From Omphiscola glabra (lineage: Eukaryota; Mollusca; Gastropoda; Lymnaeidae): DNA of 64,000 bases. Below, piece by piece: positions 20,663 to 33,600 of this stretch. Position numbers and translations under genes: made by a program. Location of the stretch: assembly GCA_964017045.1 (NCBI GenBank), contig OZ024794.1:25663340-25727339 (forward strand), given 5' to 3'. The notes beneath the pieces were generated by a model. That model made no database searches and was not told the origin of the DNA. It saw only the letters and a program-made list of their open reading frames with translations. Every line of letters starts with the position of its first letter. Position 1 is the stretch's first letter.

Positions 20663-21135
20663 TGTCAAATATTCTGGCTCATAGATGAACACTCTGGCTC
20701 ATCTCAGAATATTTGTGTTGTTTAAGGGCTTCTATGCCAATTACTTCGCCTGGTTTATTAATTCCAATCACAACAACTGGCGTGAATATAATACTCTCTC
20801 TCTCTGACATTAAGAAGCTCAACAAGGTCCATTGTTAACTAGCAGTACTTTATTATTCAGGTTATATAACCTCACAATTCCTTCGACATATGATAATGTG
20901 TACAGGTATGATACAACACGACAAGAGCACTGCAACACGACCTATCAAGCCAAAGTTATCCCCCGCACTTTAAGATAGTCCACTCTAACGTCCGTGACGT
21001 AAATACAACCTGCTTCTTTTATCCCCTCAACATCTCACGTACTCGTGATATGAAAATCGTTCACATTCGTTCACAAGTCCCATTTGTGTCCAACATCACA
21101 ACACATAAACTCTCACTGATTTCATGACCTTGACA
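20663..21135 (-). mobile_element. 5' LTR of LTR retrotransposon B
   Basis: On the plus strand the block runs TGTCAA...TTGACA, a perfect 6-bp inverted terminus with TG/CA ends. It has a TTATATAA box (about 20861-20870) and AATAAA on the minus strand (20849-20854). It is followed internally by TGGGGGCCCGTCC on the minus strand. No second copy is present in the window. It truncates a non-LTR fragment starting at 21136. Confidence 0.7.
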
Positions 21136-21304
21136 CCTGGAGCTCGATCATTTTTCCGAGAATGTTTCGACCATTTGTGAAGAGTGAAAAGACAGTTTTC
21201 TCGGTGTTAATTTCCATCTGCCACCGCTGCATGTACCTTCTGATAGACGAACGGTCGCGCTGTAGCAGCTCTTGCAGTCGGTTGACATACCAACCCAACC
21301 TCAC
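21136..21304 (-). pseudogene. non-LTR reverse transcriptase fragment (copy C)
   Basis: IRRYMQRWQMEINTEKTVFS and LFTNGRNILGKMIELQ match the RT palm-thumb boundary of copies A1 and B1 (KWRLVVNAEKTVYTLFTNGRK). It is cut at 21135 by the LTR of element B. Confidence 0.75.
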
Positions 21305-21744
21305 GAATCACCGCAACTGAAACTAGTTATTGACATAAGGTATCGGTTTATAAGACCAATCCACCTCGTAGGTCCTTTCTAAATTTCTGGACACTAACTT
21401 CAAAGTAAACAGAACAATTAATCTTGTTCGGGTCTCTTTTAACACAACCCTGCCTCATCTACTTTGGACATAAAATTAACACTTTCCTAGCCCAACAGGA
21501 ATTCTCAGCCACTTCTACTCTAACATATATTTCTTCGTTCATTCCAGTCTCACTGCGTTCCCATTGATCTCTCTTTCGCTCACTTGAATTGTCATCTCAA
21601 CATTAAATTATTTAAGTCCCTCTCACACCTTGACCAAAAAATAAATGCTGTTGACATCAACAAAAACACAGTGAATTCTGACAATGACGGTATACAAGTA
21701 TTTTTATCAAAATGTTTAAGTGATTTTTACCTCACAAACTAAAT

Positions 21745-21960
21745 AGACTGATTACTTGTAATGACATTGGATAGCATATCCCATGTCCTAAGCTGTCCAG
21801 CTTTGCTAAGTGACCAGCTATTTAAAAACTAAAGCGACTGAGTAATTGTAATGACATTGGATAGCATTTCCCATGTCCTAAGCTGACCAGCTGTGCCAAG
21901 TGACCACCTGTCCTAAGCTGACCACCTGTGCTAAGTGACCAGATATTTAGAAATCAATAC
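21745..21960. repeat. imperfect tandem duplication of about 90 bp
   Basis: TAATGACATTGGATAGCAT and TCCCATGTCCTAAGCTG occur twice, followed by shorter CCTAAGCTGACCACCTGTG and AAGTGACCA repeats. No coding potential. Confidence 0.85.
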
Positions 21961-22064
21961 TAGCTGGACATTAAAAGGAAACCAGTATTTAAGATTTACC
22001 AGTTATTGGAAATTGCTAATCTAGGGATATGCGTGCAGCAGCGGACATTGATTTAGAAATAGCC

Positions 22065-22180
22065 ATGTTTCTGAGCCAGTCTTTGAGGCGTTGCAAAATC
22101 ATCATCGATAATTATAGTTCAAATATTTCAAATTATTTGAGCTCAACACGAGTCTTTCTTTCCTTTTTAAAACTGTCTAT
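22065..22180 (+). repeat. dispersed repeat R3, copy 1
   Basis: CATGTTTCTGAGCCAGTCTTTGAGGCGTTGCAAA through GAGCTCAACACGAG matches 24063-24160 in the same orientation. Family unknown. Confidence 0.75.
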
Positions 22181-22209
22181 GGTGAATTGAAATTATTTAG
22201 GAACTTGAA

Positions 22210-22367
22210 CAGGGATCGGCAATCTTCTTTTTTTTTTGTCTTAAGAGCCTATTTGCATAAATTTCATCAGAATAATTTGGTAGCCTTAGACTGGAACGGA
22301 TTATTTGGATGACTTTATGGATTAGTCAAACGCACATTCATTCGAAAACCGCAGGTTGCCGACTCCA
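22210..22367. mobile_element. possible degenerate hAT-type MITE
   Basis: The left end CAGGGATCGGCAATC and right end GGTTGCCGACTCC resemble inverted termini of short hAT elements. No clean target duplication is visible. Confidence 0.35.
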
Positions 22368-24062
22368 AACTGGACAAATGCCGCATAATAGATTCACTTT
22401 CCTTTTTTCTATAAAGTTTTAATTTTTGCTTTAAATGCTAGACTTAGCTCTAAATGAAGTTATGTAAGGACATGAATGTGATCTAGTCCATGCTTTTTAA
22501 TCGTGCGGTTGTATCAACAGAGTGAACACGCCAAAACAAATTGGACTTTTTCTTATATAAAATTCATACATTTTTAGGGAATTTTTTAAAGAAAATTGAA
22601 AAAAAAAAAGTTTTAAAATGTTAACAAATTTTATGTACAATTTATTCTATCTATTTCTTGGTACACATATTGTAACCTCACCAAATATATATTAACTAAA
22701 GCAATAATTAAAATAGCTCAGACAGAATATGCTTTGTAAGCTGAGTTAGTAGTAGGCTATATCGACTGTTGTACAAACATGTTAATTAACACTATTTGCG
22801 TTGAATTTTGAACGCTCTGAATGTGATAACATTTTAAACAATAAACAAATATACTTTGATACAATTAGTGATTTGTTATCTTTTCATTTTTTATTTATAT
22901 TTTTGATTACAAGTTTGAGATTGGGGAGAAGTAAATTCTAATGCACATGGGGCAACGGGTGACGCTTCTGATGGGGTGAATATGCATTAGTTTTTGTTTT
23001 GTCTCTATACAGCTGTTCTTTATTACATAAATGTATTTTATTTTATTGTCTCTTTTTCTAATAATTTTATGTAAAGCGCGGTGAGCCCAGCCCTAGGCGC
23101 TAAAAAGGTATTGGGGGCGCTAAAAAGGTATTGTGCCCCGGGCGCGAGTTAAGCTCGCTACGCCACTGGATGTGTTATGAGAACATCCTCACTCATTAAG
23201 CCACTAACAAGGAAGCACTCGTGAAAGCAGTGGAGTAGCAAGGGACAAGGGTTAGTGTTTCCCTAGCGCAGGTCAAGCGTTTCCCCCCCCCTCCCCCCCC
23301 CCCCCCCCGCTCCCTTTCCACGAAAAAAAAACAACTCTCGAAGCTGGGCGAACCGCTCATTTTCTACGTCACTGTGTTAAACGAATGACTTAAATAAGGG
23401 GCAGGTATATAAAGTGTTCTTCATTCTAAAAACAATTTAGAGAGAGACGCGGAAGTACTGCAACATGAAAAAGTTTTAATTATGGAGGAAGTCCTTCTGA
23501 AGTGTGATTACACATTGGCCTACGATGAAATAATAACTACGTCACTAATATTTTTAAAAAGCTGAACTAAATTCTCTTTGATTTGATTTCTTGGACCGTC
23601 ATTGTCTCAAATGATAAATTCAAGAAGTTAACAAAAAATGTATATTCATTGAGATTACAAACATCAATAATTGGTTTACTTGAAATAAATTAGTATTTTC
23701 TGCACTTCCCCTACACACATGTCACAACTCCACCGCTATATTAATTACATTCCATACATTAAACATTATTTTTAAAAAATTAATATATATATTTTTTTTA
23801 ATCAACTTAATCCAACATCGAATTTAATTTTTATTTTCGATGTATTTATTTTTTGGCGGGTGGGTGGGGGACCTCCTTTTTGAAAGGAATGTATAATCTT
23901 ATTGAATTTTTTCACTGCCTTGCAATCCCAGTAAGACGGCGCAAAAGGCTCCATAAAACAATGCTCTATCGGCGAGATGTGAGCCGAACATTGCCTTCCA
24001 TTACATATCTCTGGGACCTTCTCAGTTCTGTAGATCAGTGGGCGTGTAAATCACTGCTGTAG
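22368..24062. other. AT-rich intergenic sequence
   Basis: No gene. It contains two GCGCTAAAAAGGTATTG units (about 23095-23140) and a C-rich run at 23282-23309. The ORF at 23853-24062 has no recognisable product. Confidence 0.6.
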
Positions 24063-24200
24063 CATGTTTCTGAGCTAGTCTTTGAGGCTTTGCAAATTCA
24101 TCATCGAAAATTACAGTTCAAATATTTGAGCTCAACACCAGACATTGTTTCCTTTTTTAAAATTATTTTTTAAACCAAATGAATTCAAAACTGTTTCGCT
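24063..24200 (+). repeat. dispersed repeat R3, copy 2
   Basis: Second copy of the sequence at 22065-22180: CATGTTTCTGAGCTAGTCTTTGAGGC and TTGAGCTCAACACCAG. Confidence 0.75.
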
Positions 24201-24376
24201 AGAAGAGTTTAAGCCTCGTTTCAAAGTTCTTGGCAGAAACCGTGCACAATTTATATAATTAGTTTCTATTTGTAGACCATGAAGATGTTGCTGTTAACTA
24301 AGCTTCCATAAGCTTTATCATATTTCTTTAGCTTGGATGGCCTACACCAGTTTGGTGACATAGGGAACCTGCCACC

Positions 24377-25305
24377 ACAGTTCAAAAGCGCAAGTAAAGG
24401 CTTGTCCCTACAACCACAGTTCAACAGCGCCAGTAAAGGTTTGTCCCTACCACCACAGTTCAACGGCGCCAGTAAAGTTTTGTCCCCACAACCACAGTTC
24501 AACGGCGCCAGTAAAATTTGACTGTACAGACTCAGTTCAACAGCGCCAGTAAAGGTTTGTCCCTACAACCACAGCTCAACGGCGCCAGTAAAGGTTTGTC
24601 CCTACAACCACAGCTCAACGGCGACAGTAAATGTTTGTCCCTACCACCACAGTTCAACGGCGCCAGTAAAGGTTTGTCCCTACAACGACAGTTCAACAGC
24701 GCCAGTAAAGGTTTGTCCCTACAACCACAGTTCAACAGCGCCACTAAAGGTTTGTCCCTACAACCACAGTTCAACAGCGCCACTAAAGGTTTGTCCCTAC
24801 AACCACAGTTCAACAGCGCCACTAAAGGTTTGTCCCTACAACGACAGTTCAACAGCGCCAGTAAAGGTTTGTCCCTACAACCACAGTTCAATAGCGCCAC
24901 TAAAGGTTTGTCCCTACTACGACAGTTCAACAGCGCCAGTAAAAGTTTGTCCCTACAACCACAGTTCAACAGCGCCACTAAAGGTTTGTCCCCAACACCA
25001 CAGTTCAACGGCGCCACTAAAGGCGTGTCCCTACAACCACAGTTCAACAGCGCCAGTAAAAGTTTGTCCCTACAACCACAGTTCAACAGTGCCACTAAAG
25101 GCGTGTCCCTACAACCACAGTTCAACGGCGCCACTAAAGGCGTGTCCCTACAACCACAGTTCAACAGCGCCAGTAAAGTTTTGTCCCTACCACCACAGTT
25201 CAACAGCGCCAGTAAAGGTTTGTCCCTACAACCACAGTTCAACGGCGCCAGTAAAGGCGTGTCCCTATAACCACAGTTCAACGGTGCCACTAAAGGCATT
25301 AGATT
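24377..25305. repeat. 39-bp minisatellite, about 24 copies
   Basis: Unit: AGTTCAACAGCGCCAGTAAA, GGTTTGTCCC, TACAACCAC. Variants (AGCGCC/GGCGCC, CAGTAAA/CACTAAA, TTTG/CGTG) are interspersed. 39 is a multiple of three, so frames stay open on both strands (QFNSASKGLSLQP on plus, LLALLNCGCRDKP on minus). No start context, splice signal or homology supports a protein. Confidence 0.97.
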
Positions 25306-25851
25306 ACTGATATCATTAAACCGTTCAACATTGTATAACAAAACAAAAAAAAATTTAGTTCGCATCACCATCTACCAACTACACAAGCCATGTGAAACGT
25401 TCAAGGAATGGGTTAACTCCAAAGAACCTTTTATCTTATTTTTAAGTACAATTCTGTAAAAAAAAAAAAAAAGTTTCCCTGGCTTTGTGGAGAATTTATC
25501 AAAATAAATCAAATTAATAAATTGTGAAAATACGAATAAATTATGTCCAGAAAACTCGTGGAAAGGGGGAAAGAAAATAGGAAGAGTCTGGAATGCGTGG
25601 AAAGATATGGTTGATGGGGCCTGTGCTCCACTGGGCCTGGGGGTTGAAAGGGTAAAGAAATACAAAATTCTTTCAGACAACATAATTAATAATGCAGGTA
25701 ATGGAAGAGTCAAATTGATTTTGATATTTTAAAACCCAGGAAGTGGTAATGAAATCCTATTTGTTTCCTCAACAAGCAATATACAAATGAAAAAAAAAGT
25801 GGGGGGGGGGGGGGAATAACAAAAAAACAGTTTTTCTCTTCAGAAAAGACA
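25306..25851. other. AT-rich intergenic sequence
   Basis: Contains A runs and a 14-base G run (about 25801-25814). No gene recognised. Confidence 0.6.
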
Positions 25852-28800
25852 TTTATTTGAAATCAATACATGCATTTTTCAGTTTAATATTCAAATTTCA
25901 ATAATTGTAAATGAAACAATGTACTGCTTAAATCTTGCATACAAACACACTAGATATTATACACACGTCAGTCCCCAACAACACTACACGACAAAGAACT
26001 ACTGAAACAAGGGCTAGTAACTCCACAGTTGGTTATGAAACCAAAATATTTGTACATCAAATCCTTGGAAATTTAGCCTCAGAGGCAAATATTCTTTTTA
26101 ATTTGGTTGGCAGTTGGTCTAAAATTTCATACCTGAAATATTCTTTCGCCTTTTTTACTACTTTTTAGGGAGCAGTAATCAAAAATCCTTTTGATCAGCG
26201 TTACGAGAAACATCCCCGTTACAACAGACTACAAATGGTGTCTATGGCTGAAAATACATTCCTATTACTCCGGTACATATTAATTTCCCTTCGTTCATTC
26301 CACACTGTTTGGATGTTATAAAAATATATTTATTTCATATTCAAGCTAGCCCTGTATCATTCTTTAAACCTTTGAATGTCTATTTATCATTTACAGTGTT
26401 ATTTTATTATGTGACTTGTTGCATTGGGGTAAAAAAAAAAAGTTAAAATAATTTTAAGATAAAAAAAAATTGTTGAAAACATGAAGCTACATAAAATTAA
26501 AGGATGACATTGGCTGCTGTTTATTCTTGTCAAAAATTTAAATAAGTAGCACAAAAGGAAATCTGTGATTTAAAATTGTATATTGAGCTTGGAACCATAA
26601 TTGATATTGTTTTAACATCTGTCAGGCAACAACTGCTTTCGTGATTAAATATAAAGTTTACTTAAAAAATTGCTACATCCGTTTCTTTTTAACGTTTCTA
26701 GTCACTTCAAGACTGATGCGATGATAAGGGTGTGGAATTTTTTAGGCCATCAATGACACTAGACAAAGTGGGCCGTCAAGACAGAAAATTCATTTAACCA
26801 CAGAAATTTGTTGTTTGATTCAATGATGGGGGGGGGAAAAACTACACATGAGTTTAACATTAACACTTATAACAGTAATTCAAAATACAATTGTTAAATA
26901 CAACTTAAAAAGAAACAAAAATGAAACCTGGAACTAAACATAACAAGTAGAAAAACAGGTGTGCTTTTTTTTTTTCCATCTTCAAATGCCGCAAAATATT
27001 ACTTCATCTTTTGTTAATGAAGAAATACAATTAAAAAGATGACTGAATGAAAATATTTAATGAGGCTGGTTATTTTTGTGTGCTGACCAAGGTCTGCTCT
27101 GTTCTACTAAGCAACAGCATAGACTAAAGAATTGTCAGTAGAGTAACAGTCTACAAATGTAAGACTCATGAGCCAAAGAACTATGAAAAAGGCAATAAGA
27201 AAAAGTAACAAGTCATTGGTACAGTTGAAGCAATGTTCACTTATAATGAACAGACGCAAAATTCATTGCTTCAATAAAAGGAAAAGCAGCGAACCAAAAA
27301 AAATGTGTTTTTCTATAACACTAACGTAAAACAAAGACACTTAAACCAAACTAAATAACTAAATAATAAGAAAAGCTTATCAAACAATCAACATCATGTT
27401 GTGTAGTGGAAGAAAGTTATATTTTTTTCCTAAGACTAACAGAAGACTATCAAACATCACTCTTGCTACACTTGTTTTAAAAGAAAACTAAAAAAAATAT
27501 TTTCAATATTGAACCTTTCTTTAACAGCCTTCTGAAAAAAAAAGTATAGCATTTATTTACTAATGAGCCCTATCTATTTCATAAAGCAGAAAAAAACTTT
27601 AGGATAAGATGCTTGTATTTCCAACACTTTAAACATGAGAATATTAAGTACATTTAGGCTTTGGCTCCTCTGAAACTCTCTGCTAGATTACACTTTCAGC
27701 TAGTTTTAGCTGCACTTGCTTTCACCTGGCTAACACAGCACTTGCTTTCAGCTTTATGAAATTGACTAACGAACTGTGATTTCTAATTCTCACTGTGATA
27801 CAAATATCAAATATTTCTTTTTTTAAATCCAAAAGTAGAAATTAATTATAGCTTTGTTGGGCAATGTCAAAATTTGGAAAACAAGTCTGAGATAAAAGGC
27901 CGGTTTAAGGAAAAAAATTCCAGTCATGTATGCAGTGTTCAATCCTTAAACTTAATCTGTTCCGTATTTTCAAGAAAGAGCAAGGCCTTATACAAACATG
28001 TTATTGTTATACAAATCACATATAGCAACAGCAACTCAAACAGTAATCAGACAACATAGCATAGTCCAATAAATACATTTTAAAAAAGGAAACGAAAGAA
28101 GTAAATGCTGAAACAGCTTTTGTTGTTGTTAGAGGTTTAATATGAGTAAACAAACTAAGAGAGCATACCAATATTTTTACCCATCTGGTCAACTAGGCTT
28201 TAAAAAAAATAAAAAGAGAGAAATTTCATCCCCCCCCCCCCCCCCTTAGAACACTAGGAACAGGATTACTTTTAACACGCTCTCAGTTGACAAAAATAAA
28301 ACCAGAGACATAGAACCAAAAGCAGGAGACGTACAGAATTTTTAGTATGTCCTGATGTGACATTTGTACATCTGTATGAATGGCATGATATGCGAGGGGA
28401 AAAAACTGCCTTCATTTATACAACCTAAAAAATGTCCAATTGTTAAAGCTATAAAATCTGGCAACAAGCTAATCTCAAAATGGATCATTTAATTCTCCAG
28501 CTATCACCGCTCAATATCCCTTATGAAATACATTAACCAGTGAATGAGTGATGAACTGTTCTCTCTTGTTACAGGTCAGCACTTGTAAACGAAATGGGTT
28601 CCCAACTATATGAAACAATTCACATCCTTCAAAATACAAAAAGCAAAGGTCAGTCACTTTGTCAGGCACTGTTGAAGCGCCATATGAGTCGATGTCTAAG
28701 AAAAGAACAACAAATTATGCCGCCTTAATGAGATGGACTTCGACAGAAAAACAAAATAGTAGACTAGGATGGTGATGCCAGAATGAGTTTGAATCGACAC

Positions 28801-30461
28801 AAAATTGTTGTCAACCACTGGATATGTAAGGAAATGGTGCACTGTCATTTTACTACCACCTCCCTCCATCACAGCCCCCACCACCCCCCCCCCAAAAAAA
28901 ACACACAAAAACTAATTATTTGTATATTATAACATAACACTCACTGCAAAATTGCAAATTGATTTTTTTTCTAATAAGGAAGCAAAGTTACTAATTTTTT
29001 CTTAATTCCTATTTAAATTTAAGAGAAGAAAGAGAAAAAAGTAGCATTAAAAATGAAGTGTGGTTACTAGTTAAACAGCACATGTGATAAGTATCACTAA
29101 GAGTGGGTTCATTTTCAAAATATTTTTCCAAGGATTCTCAGAGATCACTATCTTCCAAACATGTTAAAATTTCTTTGTTTAATGTCTAAAATGTTTAAAA
29201 ACAATTTTGGGGTGGATTTACACTTTTTTAAGCAAAAAAAAAAACAAACAAACAAAAACAGTGTGTGTGAGCAAACCAAATGAAGGATGTAATGGTATAA
29301 GCATTAATAGAAGGGTATTGAACAGCCATCATTAATTTTTTTCACTTTGGATTAGGAATACTGAAAAAAAAAAAATTCAAACTTTCATTTCATTAGCTTT
29401 TTCAAAATTGTATTTAAAAAAGTTTACCTCTGTCTAATAAAGTAATAACCCTTGCATAATTCTACAGTGGTGGTCTTAAGTAACTATAAATTTTGTTAAT
29501 AAAAGGTTATTAGTTGTATCCTTTCCCTACAAAATATCAAACTAGCTTTTAAGCTGTGGAGATTTGTCTTTAGTAAGCAGAGAAAGAAATTCAAAACATT
29601 TAAAGGAATGGTAAATACATTATCCCTGCATCAGTCCATTCACATGGTGATTAAAATTATATTAACTGGATTTTTACATCATTGAGAAGTTCCGTAAGGC
29701 TGTCTTTAATATGCTTGTGAAAAACAATAAGTAAAAAGCTAAATTTAAGAAAAAATTATACATGTTACTATTTGTAGGCTCAGAAATGTATCTTTTCTTT
29801 CAGGAGTATCTGAAAATTAACTCAATCATTGTATTTCAAGCTTATATCAAGCAAAATCAATTGAAATTTGACAGAATTTCGTTTTTACTAAATCAAACAT
29901 TTCGGTTACTATAAAATGGTTTATATCAGCTCCATTTTAAAAAGGTTCATTTCAAGGAAAGATTTTTTGTTTTACTATCATTATGTCCTTAGGAAGGTGG
30001 GTGGATATGCCATCAAATGTGATCACAATGGTAATGTGAAGAGGGCGAGGACTTTGGGGGTAAAGAAGAAAAGTGGGCTTGTGGTGTGTGCTAGTTTTGA
30101 CAGTCATGCAACTGGAAGACATGTGTATCAGTTCCCTTGACCCAAAAGCACACTGCCTATTGTAACTTAGTTGTTTTCATACAGGATGAGAAATCGAAAC
30201 ACACTTGACATTTGAAGAAAATGCACTTTACAGATTTGTCTACAAACATTTTTAAATACAATTAATAAGACCTGGGTGTAACTTTCTTACAACTTAACTG
30301 TCAACCCCAAATTTTTATTTTTTTATTTTTGGCCTCCTTTTTTTTCTAAAATCAGCACTAGCAGCCACCAATGCAATCACAACTTATCCCTAGACCCCCA
30401 CAGCCCACTCGCCTACGTACACAGGACTGAGAGGAAGTAGACAAGAAGACTAATGATGTTA
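25852..30461 (-). other. gene-free stretch, possible long 3' UTR of UBE2R
   Basis: About 4.6 kb of AT-rich, largely unique sequence follows the UBE2R stop and contains no credible ORF. AATAAA on the gene strand occurs at 30314-30327 and near the far end (25852-25857). Vertebrate UBE2R2 mRNAs have long 3' UTRs, so this may be one. Without transcript data the 3' end is unknown. A poly-C run lies near 28230-28245. Confidence 0.35.
30314..30327 (-). terminator. proximal poly(A) signals downstream of UBE2R stop
   Basis: Two TTTATT hexamers on the plus strand (30314-30319 and 30322-30327) read AATAAA on the gene strand, about 140 bp after the stop. They could end a short-3'-UTR transcript. Other AATAAA-like sites occur further downstream, out to 25852. 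Confidence 0.45.
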
Positions 30462-30675
30462 TCAAGACTCTTCGTTGCCTGAATCCTCCTCATCCTCCTC
30501 ATGGTACATCTCCTGTTCATCAGCATCCAGATCATCTACATAATCATCATCATAAAAATCAGCATCCACCTGGTTGTCAAGAGCTGGTATAGATGAGACA
30601 CAATACTCTTGTAATGTTGTGGGCACCCGAACCTGGTCTTTTGCTGCATCTTCTTTTGTGGCTTGAACTTGTTTT
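30462..30675 (-). CDS. UBE2R2: UBE2R coding exon 5 (acidic tail and stop)
   Basis: Residues 166-236 and TGA at 30462-30464. The tail is rich in Asp and Glu (the stretch starting DDDYVDDLD, then [12 protein letters not shown]). VPTTLQEYC is the conserved bridge between the UBC fold and the tail. Confidence 0.95.
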
Positions 30676-33600
30676 CTACAGTGGAAATAAAACAGGACAT
30701 CTGTATCAGCTGTCACTGGGGTTAACCAACAATAACTCTCCTTGTTAAGAAAACATATGGAATAAGCGTATCACATTTATTTAACTCTACTGGTCACATA
30801 CACTAAAAAAAAGTGCCATTAATTTTAAGATAAAAGCCCAATGATTTCAAACAGCACTTATTCTCGCATTGTTAAGAAGGCTTATGTACATAGCTGTTCT
30901 ACCACTATTAGAGATATACTACACCATTTTTTTTAACTTATTAATTTAGTCACTACAAATAATAAAGACACAATAAAATATACCTTATGATATTTTCATA
31001 TTCTTTCTCCTTCTCTTTTGATTCCTTCCATTTCCTAAACATTACTGAAGCATCAACATTTGCAGGGGAAAATGTGTTTGGCTCATTAAGCAAGGAAATA
31101 ACACTGAGTAAAATTGTTCTGTAGAGAAAACATTTTTAAAAATGACTATGGTCAAAAATATTTTGAGGAGAGAAACATTATTTAAAATAAGCTATGCATA
31201 AAATTTTTCTTTCAAAACTATTTCAAATTAACACACCTTTCTATTTTATCAAATTACTTTACTGAATCCCTAAAGTGAAACAATCAACATTACCTGACAG
31301 TTTGTGTGGGGTTCCAGCGCTCTGAAGGTAATTCACCACTCTGTGGGTCATCGACTGGAGGATGCAGGATTGAGATGCATACTTCACCATTCTAAAAAAA
31401 AATAATTTAAATTCATTTGCCACTTCCTTCACAGTTTATTACTTTTTTTTCTCCCACAAAAGCTTAAAATAGTAAGCATTCCATTCATTTCTTACTACTA
31501 CTGCTATTCAGAGCAGAAAGATACAACTTAATGAGAGATATGACACATGTGATATAACAAGGTAAATGTTGTCACTGCAATTGCTTAAAGTTACTATTTA
31601 AAACACTCAAAGATGAATAAAAAAATATATTCGAAAACACATTTTTTTTAATGAGACCTAACCTCATAAACATTTGGATGCCACATTTTGGAAATGAATC
31701 TCACAGTCGGTGGTGAATAAGGATAATCTGGAGGGAATTTCATGTGTGCCTGAAAAAAAGATAGTAATATTAATGATTATAAGCAACAAAAAAATAGTTT
31801 GACCACATCAATGTGTTATAAATACTTATATGATTCATTTTAAAAAGAAACTTTAAGAAAAGCGTTTTTTTAAATATCACGCTAGAAATTTTAAGTAATA
31901 ACCAAAACTTAGTCAAATAGGCCTACTCAGCCTAATGGTTCATAAAATACATAAACTATTAATTAAGACAAAAGCCTAGTCAAAATATCTTTATAATTAT
32001 AGGCCAATAGAATTAGCCTAATATTTACAAAGTGACTGTATAGGGAGGAATGAGCCCTGAGTGAATAAGGTTTTTACAGGTTCAAATTTGTCATTGTTTT
32101 AATGGGCATGGGTGATATATTTTAAATTTATGTCCACCTTTTCACAGATAACATGCCATTTATTATCAGATAATATTTTTTTTCAAATACATATCAGAAT
32201 ATCTATGAAACTGAATGTCTACTCTAAAATTGTGGTGTGCAGTATGTAAACACCCCCACAGACACTACACAAGGGAAAGGTGCAACTGCAGGTCAACAGG
32301 TTTTGCTGCATTATATCTGAGGGATAAAATTAAGGTGCTATATTTACCAAAAATTGTGCTTACACTTTGACAATTATTACTAAGGACACATTATGCTATA
32401 CCCATTGTGTATACTATAATGCTTATGGCGCATTGCACTCTTCCCGCATGATATTGTTTCATCTAATATGGTGCAATGAGAACAAAATTAAATGACTTAG
32501 TTCACTATATCTATATCTATTTTAAGTGGGACTTATTGGTCTATGACATTCAACAACTTGGCATTCTGGTATTTAGTGCTAAAAGTACTGGTCACTTTAA
32601 TCCTGCTATAATGCAAATTGGGATTTAATGCTCATGTAATTTAATATATTCATGCATGCATAAATTTTTTCAGGTTACAAAAATGTAAGAAAAATAATAA
32701 TCATTTTTCCAAAATGCTGAGAAAATACTGTTTTTTGAATAATATAATTAACCACCCATTCATTTTAAAAAGCCATCAAACAAAAATAGATCCATTGGCG
32801 TATTAATATTAAAAAAAAGAAAAGCAAAGAAAGGGAGAGATGAAGAGTGTAAAAGTAAAAAGGGATCATGATTACAAGTTGCGGTTAAAGGGATATGAGG
32901 CGATAGGCTGTGGTGGAAGCCTATGGCCGGTGATTCTAAATATGCAGCCCTGAGAAAGCTGCTCCTAGGCAACCGTTTCGTCCCAGCTACTTCGCGAATT
33001 AGTTGCGGGGTGGAAACCCACTGTAGAATCCCTCTTAGAGGGTGTCCGATGCTTCCCCGGGACGGGTGGGGGGAGATATTAGGACGTTAATTTACCGTCC
33101 CGACCCCTAAGAAAGTGGACTGCGGACGCTTGAAACACAGCGTCTTCGGTCGACCAGATGTCTCCGGGCGGGGAGGGTCTCCATCGGCAAACCCGATCGA
33201 GCGGTTGCTGGTGGGGGCGCTTCACGCCCGGGGAGATCTCTGATGCTCCTTCGCACGGCCTAGCATCGAGGAAACCCGGCGACTGGCGTGTGTGGGTGGG
33301 CGCCAGGGAGGGCATAAAGAGCGCAAGCTCGACGGCCCGCTGACGCCATTTCTTAATGATATATTTCAGTGTAAAAGTGTATTCATTGGGTTTTCATTAT
33401 TTATGTATATTTAAAAAACCTGTTTTAATCTTTTTAATCAAATTTACAATTCTCTCAGTCCAATAAAATGTGTAACTGTAGCACACAAAAACATGGTTTT
33501 AGGGTTCACTTTAGGTTTTAGGTCATATATTTTAGGTCAAGATTTATGTTCAAGTAAGGAGGGCTAAATCTAGGGGTAAATTTATGCTAAGTTAGTTGTT

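Larger units (their letters stand above)
17970..21135 (-). mobile_element. Ty3/gypsy-like LTR retrotransposon B with integrase upstream of RT
   Basis: On the minus strand: 5' LTR (20663-21135), primer-binding site, about 0.4 kb of non-coding sequence with a 30-bp array, integrase (about 19140-20250) ending in a GPY/F module, then RT in the same frame (about 17970-19135). The order INT before RT is that of Ty1/copia, and of the Gmr1 branch of Ty3/gypsy, whereas the RT motifs are gypsy-type (YRKLNAV, KLDLTKGYWQIPL, YFDD). Gag, protease and RNase H are not seen. The 3' end is lost at about 17970. Confidence 0.8.

Noticed and set aside
351..25305. CRISPR-like spaced repeats
   Set aside because: The arrays are directly tandem with no unique spacers, and the genome is eukaryotic.
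24518..25371. 250- and 279-codon ORFs on opposite strands
   Set aside because: Both are readings of the 39-bp minisatellite, a unit divisible by three; no homology or codon signal.
29916..30140. 74-codon plus-strand ORF opposite the UBE2R 3' region
   Set aside because: No homology, no promoter context; expected by chance in AT-rich DNA.
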